From Verrucomicrobiaceae bacterium (lineage in GTDB: Bacteria; Verrucomicrobiota; Verrucomicrobiia; Verrucomicrobiales; Akkermansiaceae), in contig JAIXPW010000046.1 in NCBI GenBank assembly GCA_027485995.1, positions 1-58,058 of the forward strand: a stretch of 58,058 bases of DNA. The letters are read 5' to 3'. The translations under genes and the position numbers were made by a program. The notes beneath the pieces are model-generated. The model was given only the letters and a program-made list of their open reading frames with translations. It was not told the DNA's origin and made no database searches. Positions within the stretch are counted from its first letter, which is position 1. Each line of letters opens with the position of its first letter. This document shows positions 17,143 through 26,365 of the stretch, piece by piece.

Positions 17143-17442
17143 TCACCCGAGGCGGAACACGATGCGCGCCTTGGAGGTATCGTAGGGAGACATTTCCATC
17201 TTCACCTTGTCTCCAACGACGAGCCGGATGAAGCGCTTGCGCATCTTGCCGGAGATATGGGCAAGCACCTCATGGCCGCTGGCCAGCTTGACGCGGAACA
17301 TCGTTCCGGCGAGCACGGAGGACACCTCGCCATCGACTTCCACAGCCTTCTCCTCGCCTTCCTTGTTGCCACGACGGGGGCCTGGAGCCGAACGGCCTTG
17401 GGTTTTACGACGGGAGGAGGAGTTTCGCGGGCGTGGAGGCAT
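17143..17442 (-). CDS. infA: Translation initiation factor IF-1 with basic N-terminal extension
   Basis: A 99-residue protein whose last ~70 residues are a canonical IF-1 S1/OB fold: [63 protein letters not shown]. It binds the ribosomal A site with IF-2 and IF-3. It carries an extra ~30-residue Arg/Pro/Ser-rich N-terminus ([19 protein letters not shown]...) absent from typical 72-residue IF-1. A further in-frame ATG at 17496 has a GGAAGG six bases upstream and would add 18 more residues, so the start is uncertain. Stands alone, convergent with scpA. Confidence 0.93.
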   Translation of the reverse strand: MPPRPRNSSSRRKTQGRSAPGPRRGNKEGEEKAVEVDGEVSSVLAGTMFRVKLASGHEVLAHISGKMRKRFIRLVVGDKVKMEMSPYDTSKARIVFRLG

Positions 17443-17645
17443 GAGAGGACGTTGGAGCTTGAGGAGAGGCACGACCAGTGCCTCGTCGCTCCCCATGATG
17501 AGCCTTCCGACTCAGGCTTCAATCCCAAAAACCGCCTGATTGCTTCGTCAACGGAGCGCTTGCCAATTCAAGCCTTCCATTCCACGTTTGCCATCCGCCT
17601 GCGATCAAACCAGCATCAGGCAACAACCTTCCAAGAACCCCCAGT

Positions 17646-19037
17646 ATGTCAGAAATCACCGAAAAGGATCTTCCCCAGAGCCAGAAGGCCCTCTGGCTGA
17701 AAGCCCTCAGCGCCGTCCAGACGCAAAACCTTCCCTACGCCGTCAGCCTTCTGCAGGCACTGTTGAAGGATTCGCCCGGGTTTCTTGATGGCAGAAAGGT
17801 CCTTCGAAAGGTGGAGATCCAGCAAACCGGAGGCCCCAAGAAAAAGGGCGGCCTGTTCAGCATGCAGTCCGGTGGCTTCGGAGGCATGAAGCTCCAGGGC
17901 CAGGCCAAGAAGGATCCTCTCGGGACCATCCCCCTCATCGAAAAGGATCTTGAGAAGGATCCCTACAACGAAGGCGCGAACGACCTCCTTTTCGAGTGCT
18001 TCATGAAGCTCGAGATGCCGGAAAGTGCCGCGTTCGCCCTGGAAACCGTCCGCAAGGGCAGCCCGGAAACGCCGAAGCTCCTTCACAAGCTCGCCCAGCA
18101 TTACCTGAGCCGCGACATGCCGAAGGTGGCGGCCGAGGTTTACAATGACATCATCAAGATCGCCCCGACGGATTCGGAGGCCATCAAGGGAGCCAAGGAC
18201 TGCTCCGCCCGCGCCTCGATGCAGAGCCAGAAATGGGACGAGAATTCCGACATGCGGAGCCTCATGAAGGACAAGGCCGAGTTCGAGGAAATGGAGAAGG
18301 CCTCCAGAACCGGACTTACTCGAGACCAGCTTGAGGAGCGGCGCGACCGACTCGTGCTCAAGTACAATGAGGACACCAACAGCCTGCTGGCCGTGAAGGA
18401 ACTGGCCGCGGTCTATGAACAACTTGAAGACTGGACCAACGCCCACGCCTTCTTCTCGTGGGCCCACACCCTCAGCAATGGCGACGTCGCGCTCCAGAAC
18501 AAGGCCTCGCAGATGAAGGATCGCGCTCAGGAAGCCGAAATGAAAGCCCTCGAAGAGGCGGCGGCGGCCGATCCATCGAATGCCGAGCTCGTCAGCACCC
18601 TGGCTGCCCGCAAGGCCGAGCGGATGGCGGAGCAGGTAGAGGAAGCCAAACGTCGTGTCGACCAGAATCCGACGGATCCCCAGTTCCGGTACGATCTGGG
18701 TCTGGCGCTTTACCAATTGGGCGACTACAGCGGAGCGATTCCCCATCTCCAGCAAGCCACCCGCAATCCGCACATCCGGACCAAGGTGCTGCTCCTTCTC
18801 GGTCGCACCTTCCGCGCCAAGGGAATGTTCGACCTTGCCATCAAGCAGCTCTCGGATGCACTGGCTGACCTCCACGCCATGGACAACACCAAGAAGGAAG
18901 TCCTTTACGACAAGGGAGAAATCCACGCGGAAATGGGAGACAAGGACTCCGCCCTGGATTGCTTCAAGCAGATCTACGAAGTGGACTACGGCTACCGCGA
19001 CGTCGCAAGTCGGGTTGAATCCTCTTACGGTTCCTGA
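17646..19037 (+). CDS. Tetratricopeptide-repeat protein
   Basis: A 463-residue protein without signal peptide, so probably cytoplasmic. TPR-like helix pairs can be read at NEGANDLLFECFMKLEMPESAAFALETV, TPKLLHKLAQHYLSRDMPKVAAEVYNDIIKIAP, LLAVKELAAVYEQLEDWTNAHAFFSWA, PQFRYDLGLALYQLGDYSGAIPHLQQA, KVLLLLGRTFRAKGMFDLAIKQLSDAL and KKEVLYDKGEIHAEMGDKDSALDCFKQIYEVD. A Gly/Lys-rich stretch (PKKKGGLFSMQSGGFGG) interrupts the N-terminal part. Partner unknown. Its last codons (SRVESSYGS) lie inside a tandem duplication that extends into the next gene (19002-19294), so its C-terminus has probably been replaced by that event. Confidence 0.87.
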   Translation: MSEITEKDLPQSQKALWLKALSAVQTQNLPYAVSLLQALLKDSPGFLDGRKVLRKVEIQQTGGPKKKGGLFSMQSGGFGGMKLQGQAKKDPLGTIPLIEKDLEKDPYNEGANDLLFECFMKLEMPESAAFALETVRKGSPETPKLLHKLAQHYLSRDMPKVAAEVYNDIIKIAPTDSEAIKGAKDCSARASMQSQKWDENSDMRSLMKDKAEFEEMEKASRTGLTRDQLEERRDRLVLKYNEDTNSLLAVKELAAVYEQLEDWTNAHAFFSWAHTLSNGDVALQNKASQMKDRAQEAEMKALEEAAAADPSNAELVSTLAARKAERMAEQVEEAKRRVDQNPTDPQFRYDLGLALYQLGDYSGAIPHLQQATRNPHIRTKVLLLLGRTFRAKGMFDLAIKQLSDALADLHAMDNTKKEVLYDKGEIHAEMGDKDSALDCFKQIYEVDYGYRDVASRVESSYGS

Positions 19038-19153
19038 TCGGCAACTCAGGCTTCCCAGGCGCCTTTGGAGGCTCCATCGCGGAGAAATCCATCGGTCCGC
19101 GCTCGTCGAAGACGCCATCCTTCAGGAGGCAGTCATCGGCGAGACATGAGGTT
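19002..19153. repeat. Decayed tandem duplication, copy A
   Basis: This stretch is an imperfect copy of 19154-19294. It spans the last codons of the TPR gene and, on the opposite strand, a relic of the C-terminus of the 19199-20197 gene. The anchor AATCCTCTTACGGTTCCTG occurs exactly at 19018-19036 and 19171-19189. Copy A holds an extra ~13 nt near 19078-19095 relative to copy B. No intact gene lies between the two stops here. Confidence 0.82.
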
Positions 19154-19294
19154 GTCGCAAAGTCTGGTTCAATCCTCTTACGGTTCCTGTTCGGAATCTC
19201 AGGGCTCCACGCTGCCCTTGGAGGCTCCATCAGTCTGGCGCTCGTCAAAGACGGCATCCGTCAGGATCCAATCTTCGGCGAGGAAAGAGATGAT
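19154..19294. repeat. Decayed tandem duplication, copy B
   Basis: Partner of copy A at about 152-bp spacing. The minus strand of this copy encodes the actual C-terminus of the 19199-20197 gene (FLAEDWILTDAVFDERQTDGASKG), whereas copy A encodes the relic version (CLADDCLLKDGVFDERGPMDF). The short segment GTCGCAAAGTC at the copy boundary recurs as CTCGCAAAGTC near 19295, consistent with duplication between short direct repeats. Confidence 0.82.
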
Positions 19295-20197
19295 CTCGCA
19301 AAGTCGGGTGGGAGTCGGGTCGTTCTTCCTCACCCGCACAATCGCGCGGATGGCGCGGGACGACTTGAGGGAAGCATCCAGGACCCGCTGGGTCTCACTG
19401 CCACGCTGGCAGTAGCCGATCAGCGTGTTGTCCGAGTCAGGACTCACCAGCGTGTAGGCCGCCCACTCGCGCTCACTCAGGAAGCGACCGTTGTAGTAGT
19501 TGTCATGGGCAATGAACACCCTCAGGTCCGCCTGGATTTTCGGCTCGCTGACGACCTTCTCCCAGGGCTTGCTGCAAGCGGCGGAAAGCGCCGCCAGATC
19601 GACCTGCCAGACCGAACGCTGATCCGGAGTGAGCAGTGCACGCAGGGAACGTGAAGTTTCATTCTCGAAGTAGATCTCCACCGCCTCGATCTGGATCCCA
19701 TTGGCATCCATGTTGCCGATCCAATCCAATCGCGAAACCTTCCCCCGCTTCTGTTCGAGCTCCGTCAGAAACTGGACCGCCTCGCTTGCAGAAATGTCCC
19801 TGAGCCTGACGATATCAGCCAGTTCGGCCGCACTCCGCGCCGCGAGGACTTTCTTGACCAGCTCCAGCGCCTGATCTTCGGAAAGAGGAGTCACGGCCTG
19901 TTCACGCGGGGTGAACAACTCGGAATTGGGATCGCGCCAGACCGCCGCGCTGGCCGACCGGTCCCTTGTCAGGCCGATGTAAACGACACAAATCAGGCCG
20001 AAAACCGCGACCAGTCCGACCGCGATTGTCCTGAGGAGCGTCTCACTGCGACGCTTGAGCGAAGAGTCCTTCTTTCGCCTTCGCATCATGCTGCGATCCC
20101 AGTCCAGCGCACTGATTTGTGGAATGACAGGCTCCACGGCCCCGGGCTTCGTGACCGGATTGCCTCTGGGAGGTCTAGGAAAGGTTCGGATCTTCAT
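19199..20197 (-). CDS. Hypothetical single-pass membrane protein
   Basis: A 332-residue protein I do not recognise. A basic N-terminal cytoplasmic segment (RRRKKDSSLKRRSE) precedes one transmembrane helix (TIAVGLVAVFGLICVVYIGL, about residues 57-76). The outer part holds a helical region (LSEDQALELVKKVLAARSAAELADIVRLRD), then a mixed alpha/beta domain with GIQIEAVEIYFENETSRSLRALLTPD and FIAHDNYYNGRFLSEREWAAY. The C-terminal ~35 codons lie in the duplicated segment. It is followed downstream by a relic copy of its own end. Upstream on the same strand is the 20221-20721 lipoprotein (23 bp away), so the two are likely cotranscribed. Confidence 0.72.
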   Translation of the reverse strand: MKIRTFPRPPRGNPVTKPGAVEPVIPQISALDWDRSMMRRRKKDSSLKRRSETLLRTIAVGLVAVFGLICVVYIGLTRDRSASAAVWRDPNSELFTPREQAVTPLSEDQALELVKKVLAARSAAELADIVRLRDISASEAVQFLTELEQKRGKVSRLDWIGNMDANGIQIEAVEIYFENETSRSLRALLTPDQRSVWQVDLAALSAACSKPWEKVVSEPKIQADLRVFIAHDNYYNGRFLSEREWAAYTLVSPDSDNTLIGYCQRGSETQRVLDASLKSSRAIRAIVRVRKNDPTPTRLCEIISFLAEDWILTDAVFDERQTDGASKGSVEP

Positions 20198-20220
20198 CTA
20201 AATGGGATAGCAGGGGTCGC

Positions 20221-20721
20221 TCAACGGGGCGTCAAAGTGATCCGGACGGAATCATAACGATCATCTGGCCGGAAAAGCCAACCCGGATTTCGGTCCAACA
20301 GCTCATACTCTGCCAACTTGAACTCAGGTAGAAACTGATTGCTGTTCGGCTCGTAAACTTCGCGTCCGGTGTATGAACCACGGATCCTGTACTCATAATT
20401 CTGATCGAATCCATACCTTTGACCGGTTGGTCCATTCTCCGAAAGGCGATCAGGGTTGTACTTGGCGGATTCATTGAAAACCACCAACCTAGCGCGGCTC
20501 CAGGACTCCCGAGGCTTCTTGAGGTAGCCCCAGAAGCGGGTCTTGTTCACAAAGTAGCGGCGCCCGTAATAGAAATCCCCGGTCTGCTCGGCCGCAATCT
20601 TGGCCTTGCGCTCCTCCACGGTCGGGCCGCCCATGTTGCCTCCGCCAAGGGCTCCCCCACAATGAGTGAGCATTGGACAAACCAGAATCAGAGGGAGCAA
20701 ACGGCAAAACTCACGAACCAT
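20221..20721 (-). CDS. Hypothetical lipoprotein
   Basis: A 166-residue predicted lipoprotein with an N-terminal signal and lipobox (FCRLLPLILVCPMLTHC, Cys21), then a Gly-rich linker (GGALGGGNMGG). The mature domain is rich in Tyr, Arg and Asn (TGDFYYGRRYFVNKTRFWGYLKKPRESW, ARLVVFNESAKYNPDRL) and ends in PDDRYDSVRITLTPR. No family is recognised. It is transcribed toward the single-pass membrane protein gene, 23 bp before it, and diverges from the PTS IIA gene. Confidence 0.75.
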   Translation of the reverse strand: MVREFCRLLPLILVCPMLTHCGGALGGGNMGGPTVEERKAKIAAEQTGDFYYGRRYFVNKTRFWGYLKKPRESWSRARLVVFNESAKYNPDRLSENGPTGQRYGFDQNYEYRIRGSYTGREVYEPNSNQFLPEFKLAEYELLDRNPGWLFRPDDRYDSVRITLTPR

Positions 20722-20863
20722 GGCGGGAGGCTACGCGCTACCCCAGCCCGGGAGCAAGATTCAATCCAAGAGGGCGTGTCCGCGAATCCGCTTGCCAAGG
20801 TCCGGCCGCAACGATAATCGGCGTCCCCTTTGCGCGGACGATCTCCGCACCGCAGGTCCTTCC

Positions 20864-21337
20864 ATGAAACTGAGCCAGCTCATCAGCGCCGATCAAATCC
20901 TGCCCGATATGGGGGCTGGAGAGCATTGGCCTGCCATCGTGGAACTCGTCGAACACCTGCACCTCCTCGGAAAAATCGACTCGGTCCTCCAACACGAGAT
21001 TCTCGAGTCCCTCCGAATCCGCGAAGAACTCGTCAGCACCGGAATCGGCTCGGGCGTTGCCATTCCCCATGCCTTTTCCGATCACGTGGACCACGTGATT
21101 GCCGTGCTGGGGCGCTCGAAGTCCGGCATCGACTTCGAAGCCCTCGACGGTGGCCCGGTCCACTTCGTGTTCCTGTTCATCGTCCCGAGCAAGGACCACC
21201 ACCTGCATCTCAGGACCCTCGCCGCGATCGCAAAAATGTTCACCAACCGCGAGATCCGCCGCCGCATCGGCGAGGCCGGAACCCGTGAAGAGATTCTTGC
21301 CATTCTTGATCCCAAGGCGTCCCGTGCGACCCCGTAG
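20864..21337 (+). CDS. PTS EIIA type-2 domain protein (PtsN-like)
   Basis: A 157-residue cytoplasmic phosphocarrier-type protein. The EIIA active-site region is clear: LRIREELVSTGIGSGVAIPHAFSDHV with the phosphorylatable His in IPHA, followed by GVDFEALDG-type text (SGIDFEALDGGPVHFVFLFIVPSKDHHLHLRTLAAIAKMF). No EIIB, EIIC or other transport parts are nearby, so a regulatory nitrogen-PTS-like role is more likely than sugar uptake; this is inference. The ATG at 20864 gives the normal family N-terminus. An intergenic CCAAGTTCC repeat begins 6 nt after the stop. Confidence 0.88.
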   Translation: MKLSQLISADQILPDMGAGEHWPAIVELVEHLHLLGKIDSVLQHEILESLRIREELVSTGIGSGVAIPHAFSDHVDHVIAVLGRSKSGIDFEALDGGPVHFVFLFIVPSKDHHLHLRTLAAIAKMFTNREIRRRIGEAGTREEILAILDPKASRATP

Positions 21338-21343
21338 GAATTA

Positions 21344-21369
21344 CCAAGTTCCAAGTGACAAGTTCCAAC
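21344..21369 (+). repeat. CCAAGTTCCAAGTG intergenic repeat, copy 1
   Basis: A 26-nt element made of alternating CCAAGTTC and CAAGTGAC units, located 6 nt after the stop of the PTS IIA gene and upstream of argS. The copy at 24920-24945 differs at only one position. Confidence 0.8.
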
Positions 21370-21412
21370 CAGCAGAGGCTCCTTTCCGCCTCCGACTTCA
21401 GCCCATTTCCCC

Positions 21413-23158
21413 ATGACCTTCCAGCAGGACCTCGAATCCCGCCTCGCCGCCGCAGTTTGCGCCGTCATCGGTGAGCCCGCCGCCGCGCCCGTCACCGCCG
21501 CCACGGACCTCCGTTTCGGCGACTACCAGTCGAACGCCGCGATGGTCCTTGCCAAGCAGCGCAAGACCAACCCGCGAGCCCTCGCCCAGGAAATCCTCGA
21601 CCGGATCGACCTCGCCGGAGTCGCCACCGCCGACATCGCCGGACCTGGATTCCTCAATTTCCGCATCCTTCCCGAGGCCTACGCCGCCTACACTGCGACG
21701 CTGATCCGCGATGAAAAACTCGGCGTGCCCGACATCGGAAAAGGCCGCACCGTGGTCGTCGATTTCTCCGCACCGAATGTGGCGAAGCCGATGCACGTCG
21801 GCCACATCCGCTCGACCATCATCGGCGACTCGCTCTCGCGCATTGCCCGCTACCTCGGCTTTACCGTCATCTCCGACAACCACATCGGCGACTGGGGCAC
21901 GCAGTTCGGCATGATCCTCCACGGCTGGAAAACCCTCCTCGACCATGCCGCGTTGGAGGCCGATCCCATCCCTGAACTTCTTCGTGTCTATCGCGACGTC
22001 AATGCCGCCACCAAGGCCGATCCCGCTGTGCTCGAACTCTGCAAGTCGGAGCTGGTGAAACTCCAGGCCGGCGATGCCGACAACCTCGCGATCTGGCAGC
22101 AGTGCATCGAGGTGTCCAAGAAGGGCCTGCAGAAGATCTACGACCGCCTCGATGTGTCGTTCGACCACTGGCTCGGCGAAAGTTTCTACAACGACCAGCT
22201 CGCCGGAATCGTCGAGGAGTTTCTAACAAAAGGCATCGCCCGCGTCAGCGATGGTGCCGTCTGCATCTTCGCATCCGGAGAGTTTCCCGACGAGCAGGAC
22301 CCCTTCCGAGTCAACAAGGAGAACGGCTGGACCGACAACCCCGCGATCATCCGTAAGGCCGACGGCGGCTTCCTCTACGCCACCACTGACCTCGCCACGC
22401 TTGATTACCGCGTCAAGACCTGGAACGCCGATCACATCTGGTATGTCGTCGGCGTCCCGCAGAGCCTGCATTTCCGCCAGATCTTCGACGCAGCGCGGCG
22501 CTGGGGTCTGCATGCCGACTGCCAGCATGTCGCCTTCGGCTCGATCCTCGGCGAGGACCGCAAGCTGATGAAAACCCGCTCCGGGGACAACGTGCAGCTC
22601 ATCGACGTGCTGGAGGAAGCCGTCGAACGCGCCGCCAAGGTGATCGCGGAAAAGAACCCCGACCTGCCCGCCGAAGAGGCCGCGCAGATTGCGGAGACCG
22701 TCGGCATCGGAGCCGTGAAGTTCGCCGAGCTCTCGCAGAACCGCCTCACCGATTACGTTTTCTCCTGGGACCGGATGCTCGCACTTCAGGGCGACACCGC
22801 TCCCTATCTCCAATACAGCAACGTCCGCATCCTTTCAATCTTCCGGAAGCTGGACGAGCCCTTTGACGCGAGCTCCGCCACCATCCTTCTAACAGAGGAC
22901 GCGGAGATTCATCTTGCCCGGCTCATCGCCCGCTTCGGCGAGGTGCTGCCGACCGTCATCGAGGACTATCGACCGAACCTTCTCGCCAATTATCTGCTCG
23001 AACTCGCCCGCGGTTTCCACTCGTTCTTCGAGGCCTGCCCGGTGCTGAAATCCGAAGGGCCCGTCCGCGCCAGCCGTCTCGCGCTTTGCGAGCTTTCCTC
23101 ACGCGTCCTGACCACCGGCCTCGGCCTGTTGGGGATCAAGGTGCCGGAAAGAATGTGA
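21413..23158 (+). CDS. argS: Arginyl-tRNA synthetase
   Basis: A 581-residue class I synthetase that charges tRNA-Arg. The N-terminal additive domain (FGDYQSNAAMVLAKQ...) is followed by the catalytic signature VVDFSAPNVAKPMHVGHIRST with the HVGH version of HIGH, GDWGTQFGMI, and the KMSK-like LMKTRSG (about residue 386). The anticodon-binding DALR domain occupies the C-terminus and ends with the family-typical GLGLLGIKVPERM. A CTAACAG motif lies at 22889-22895 and a related CTAACAA at 22223-22229; both encode Leu-Thr with rare CTA ACA codons. Confidence 0.97.
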   Translation: MTFQQDLESRLAAAVCAVIGEPAAAPVTAATDLRFGDYQSNAAMVLAKQRKTNPRALAQEILDRIDLAGVATADIAGPGFLNFRILPEAYAAYTATLIRDEKLGVPDIGKGRTVVVDFSAPNVAKPMHVGHIRSTIIGDSLSRIARYLGFTVISDNHIGDWGTQFGMILHGWKTLLDHAALEADPIPELLRVYRDVNAATKADPAVLELCKSELVKLQAGDADNLAIWQQCIEVSKKGLQKIYDRLDVSFDHWLGESFYNDQLAGIVEEFLTKGIARVSDGAVCIFASGEFPDEQDPFRVNKENGWTDNPAIIRKADGGFLYATTDLATLDYRVKTWNADHIWYVVGVPQSLHFRQIFDAARRWGLHADCQHVAFGSILGEDRKLMKTRSGDNVQLIDVLEEAVERAAKVIAEKNPDLPAEEAAQIAETVGIGAVKFAELSQNRLTDYVFSWDRMLALQGDTAPYLQYSNVRILSIFRKLDEPFDASSATILLTEDAEIHLARLIARFGEVLPTVIEDYRPNLLANYLLELARGFHSFFEACPVLKSEGPVRASRLALCELSSRVLTTGLGLLGIKVPERM

Positions 23159-23182
23159 GGAAACCGTGATTTTACCGTTTTC

Positions 23183-23218
23183 GCATTCCTCATTCGGAAA
23201 TTCGTCATTAGTCATTGG
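23183..23218 (+). repeat. CATTCGTCATT-type intergenic repeat
   Basis: A run of TCATT-containing units (GCATTCCTCATTCGG, AAATTCGTCATTAGTCATT) occupies the gap between argS and the pyrophosphatase gene and ends 6 nt before the ATG. This is a third short-repeat family in the window, again placed at a 5' leader. Confidence 0.6.
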
Positions 23219-23224
23219 CCCGCC

Positions 23225-24913
23225 ATGCCCGACCGCCCGCGACTGCCGTTCTATGTGATCGGCCACAAGAACCCGGACACCGACGCCATCTGCTCCGCGA
23301 TCGGCCACGCCGCCTTGCTGCGCGCCACCGGTGAACCGGATGCCATCGCCGCCCGCTGCGGCGAGGTCCCCCAGCGCACCGCCTGGGCTCTTGAATGCGC
23401 CGGCATGGAGGCTCCCGAACTGATCACCGACGTCCGCGCCACGGCCGGCATGATCTGCCGTCGCGAGGTGGTGCAGGCTCATCTCGCCGACACCTTCCTC
23501 ACTGCTTACCGGCGGATGATTTCCAGCGGCGTGCGCTGTGTGCCCGTTGCCGACGAGGACGGCCATGTCCACGGCATCCTGCGCTATCTCGATCTGCTCG
23601 AACTCCTCCTGCCCGACCAAACCGAGGGCCTGGCGGTTCGAACGGTGCATGCCTCGATTTCAAAAATCGCCGACACCCTTCACGCCGAAAGCATCGGCGC
23701 TCCCCTGCCCACCGACGGGCTTGAAGAAGACCTCATTCTACTCGTCGGAGCCTCCTCGCAGGAAACGGTCGAAGCCCGACTGAAAAGCGCCGCCAAGGGC
23801 GGAAATGTCGGCCAGTATCTCGTGATCTGCGGAGATCGCCCGATCGTCCAGCGCTACGCGATCGACCACGGAGCCCGCGCCCTGCTCGTCACCGGCGACA
23901 ACTCGGTCGAGCCCGCCCTCTGCGAACTGGCCGTCAAGAAAGGCGTCATCATCCTCCGCTGCCATCACGACACCGCCAGCTGCTCCACGCTCATCCGCTG
24001 CTCGCGAATCGTCCGCCACGTGATGGTGTCCGAGTTCCTCAGCGTCGGCGCGAATGAACCGGTCTCCCGACTGCGCAAGCGCCTCGCCGGACTCGACCAA
24101 GACCTTTTCCCGGTGACCGATCAGAAGGACGGGAAACTCATCGGCGTCATCTCGAAGTCCGACCTCGTCGATCCTCCGCGCCTGCGCCTGGCCTTGGTCG
24201 ATCACAACGAATACGCTCAGGCCGTCCTCGGTGTTGAAGAGGCAGAAGTCGTCGAGGTCATCGACCATCACCGTCTCGCCGGCGACCTCGTTTCGCGCGA
24301 GCCAATCCGTTACCTCAACGAACCGGTCGGCTCGACCTCGACCCTTGTGGCCCGAAAGTTCCTCCATCGCTCGTTGGAACCTGATCCCGGCGTGGCCCTC
24401 TGCCTCTGCGCCGGCATTGTGTCGGACACACTGTGTCTGACGGGTCCCACCACCACCGACCTCGACCGCGAAATGCTCCGCTGGCTGAGCGGCATCGCGG
24501 GCATCGACGCGGAAAAATTCACCGAGGAATTCTTCGCCGTAGGCTCGCTGATCGCCACAGGCACAGCCCAGGAAATCCTCAATGCCGACCGCAAGGAGTT
24601 TTCCGAAGACGGCAGGAAAGTCAGCATCTCCCAGGTCGAGGAACGCGGGCTTCACGGCTTCGGCGCGCGCCGCGAGGAGATCGAGCAGGCGCTGCGTGAA
24701 CTCGTGGCCAAGAACCACTACGACCTCGCATTGATCGCCATCACCGACGTCGCGGGCCATCACAGCATGATCCTCGCCATCGGCAGCCCGGAAATCCAGG
24801 CCAAGCTGCCCTTTGCCCGCCTCGACGAAACCCTCTTCGACGCCCCCGGCGTGGTCAGCCGCAAGAAGCAGATTTTCCCGGCGGTCAGCGATGCGCTGCA
24901 GCACGCGAAGTAG
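23225..24913 (+). CDS. Manganese-dependent inorganic pyrophosphatase with CBS and DRTGG domains
   Basis: A 562-residue family II pyrophosphatase. Metal ligands appear in GHKNPDTDAICSAIG (residues ~13-27), LVDHNE and VEVIDHHRLAGD, and GIVSDTLCLTGPTTT follows. The C-terminal DHHA2 domain ends with the substrate-binding RKKQIFPAV. Inserted between the two parts of the DHH domain are a CBS motif (residues ~70-125), a DRTGG domain (about 130-245) and a second CBS motif (about 255-315). In this family the CBS/DRTGG insert binds adenine nucleotides and regulates activity; that is family knowledge. Follows argS by 66 bp. Confidence 0.95.
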   Translation: MPDRPRLPFYVIGHKNPDTDAICSAIGHAALLRATGEPDAIAARCGEVPQRTAWALECAGMEAPELITDVRATAGMICRREVVQAHLADTFLTAYRRMISSGVRCVPVADEDGHVHGILRYLDLLELLLPDQTEGLAVRTVHASISKIADTLHAESIGAPLPTDGLEEDLILLVGASSQETVEARLKSAAKGGNVGQYLVICGDRPIVQRYAIDHGARALLVTGDNSVEPALCELAVKKGVIILRCHHDTASCSTLIRCSRIVRHVMVSEFLSVGANEPVSRLRKRLAGLDQDLFPVTDQKDGKLIGVISKSDLVDPPRLRLALVDHNEYAQAVLGVEEAEVVEVIDHHRLAGDLVSREPIRYLNEPVGSTSTLVARKFLHRSLEPDPGVALCLCAGIVSDTLCLTGPTTTDLDREMLRWLSGIAGIDAEKFTEEFFAVGSLIATGTAQEILNADRKEFSEDGRKVSISQVEERGLHGFGARREEIEQALRELVAKNHYDLALIAITDVAGHHSMILAIGSPEIQAKLPFARLDETLFDAPGVVSRKKQIFPAVSDALQHAK

Positions 24914-24919
24914 GAAGTG

Positions 24920-24945
24920 CCAAGTTCCAAGTGCCAAGTTCCAAC
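24920..24945 (+). repeat. CCAAGTTCCAAGTG intergenic repeat, copy 2
   Basis: Second copy of the element at 21344-21369, differing at one position, again exactly 6 nt after a stop codon (TAGGAA). It abuts a CTAACAG motif at 24946-24952 in the proB leader. Confidence 0.8.
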
Positions 24946-24967
24946 CTAACAGACTTTCGAAGCGTTC

Positions 24968-25747
<780 letters not shown>

Positions 25748-25779
25748 GTCTGATTGGCCCCGGGGTAACCTGTTGATCA

Positions 25780-26007
25780 ATGAACTCGCGCATCCAGATT
25801 GATCCGAACGTCTGCCACGGCAAGCCGGTGATTCGAGGCACCCGGGTTCTGGTCTCCACCCTTCTGGGTGCTTTGGGGGCTGGCGATTCCACCGAGATGA
25901 TCTTCGCCGACTACCCGGGAGTTTGTCAGGAGGATTTGGACGCGGCTTTGGAATTTGCGAGTCGGCTTTCAGATTACCAGACCTCCACCTACGAAGCCGT
26001 GGCATGA
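25780..26007 (+). CDS. DUF433 antitoxin-like protein
   Basis: A 75-residue protein of the DUF433 family, a winged-helix-like domain predicted to be the antitoxin partner of DUF5615 PIN-like toxins. The family core is clear: IDPNVCHGKPVIRGTRVLVSTLLGALGAG...IFADYPGVCQEDLDAALEFA. Its stop overlaps the start of the DUF5615 gene by 4 bp (ATGA), the usual coupled arrangement. Placed between proB and proA, on the same strand. Confidence 0.92.
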   Translation: MNSRIQIDPNVCHGKPVIRGTRVLVSTLLGALGAGDSTEMIFADYPGVCQEDLDAALEFASRLSDYQTSTYEAVA

Positions 26008-26363
26008 AGTTCTTTCTGGACGAGAACTTCCCGAAAGCCGCCCATGCCCTGCTATCGGATTCAGGTCACGAAACCTTCGATGTTAGGGGAACTCCGCTTG
26101 AGGGCTGCCCCGATCATGAGATCTTCGCAGAAGCCCAATCGGTAGGCGCGGTCTTCCTCACCACAGATCGGGACTTCTTCCACACGATTCCCCATCTCTA
26201 CGCAGTTCATTCCGGAGTCGTCGTCATCGCCCTCCGTCAACCCGGACGAGCCCAGATCATGGAGAAGCTTTCGTGGCTGCTTCAGAATCTCCCTCAAGTC
26301 TCTCTCGAAAACCGAGTGATCCAGATGCGTGATAAATCCTGGATCGCCATCCCTCCCCTTTGA
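26004..26363 (+). CDS. DUF5615 PIN-like toxin
   Basis: A 119-residue Mut7-C/PIN-like protein, predicted RNase toxin of a DUF433/DUF5615 pair. It shows the acidic motif FFLDENFPKAA at the N-terminus and the second conserved site FLTTDRDFFHT in the middle, followed by GVVVIALRQPG. The ATG at 26004 overlaps the DUF433 stop. Its own stop (26361-26363) is only 2 bp before the proA ATG at 26366, so proA is likely translated from the same message. Acidic residues look intact, so the gene is probably functional; toxicity is inferred from the family. Confidence 0.9.
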   Translation: MKFFLDENFPKAAHALLSDSGHETFDVRGTPLEGCPDHEIFAEAQSVGAVFLTTDRDFFHTIPHLYAVHSGVVVIALRQPGRAQIMEKLSWLLQNLPQVSLENRVIQMRDKSWIAIPPL

Positions 26364-26365
26364 TC

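Noticed and set aside
18964..19257. 97-codon - strand frame next to the TPR gene end
   Set aside because: It only reads through both copies of the duplication; the repeats IPNRNRKRI appear twice because of it. Relic, not a gene.
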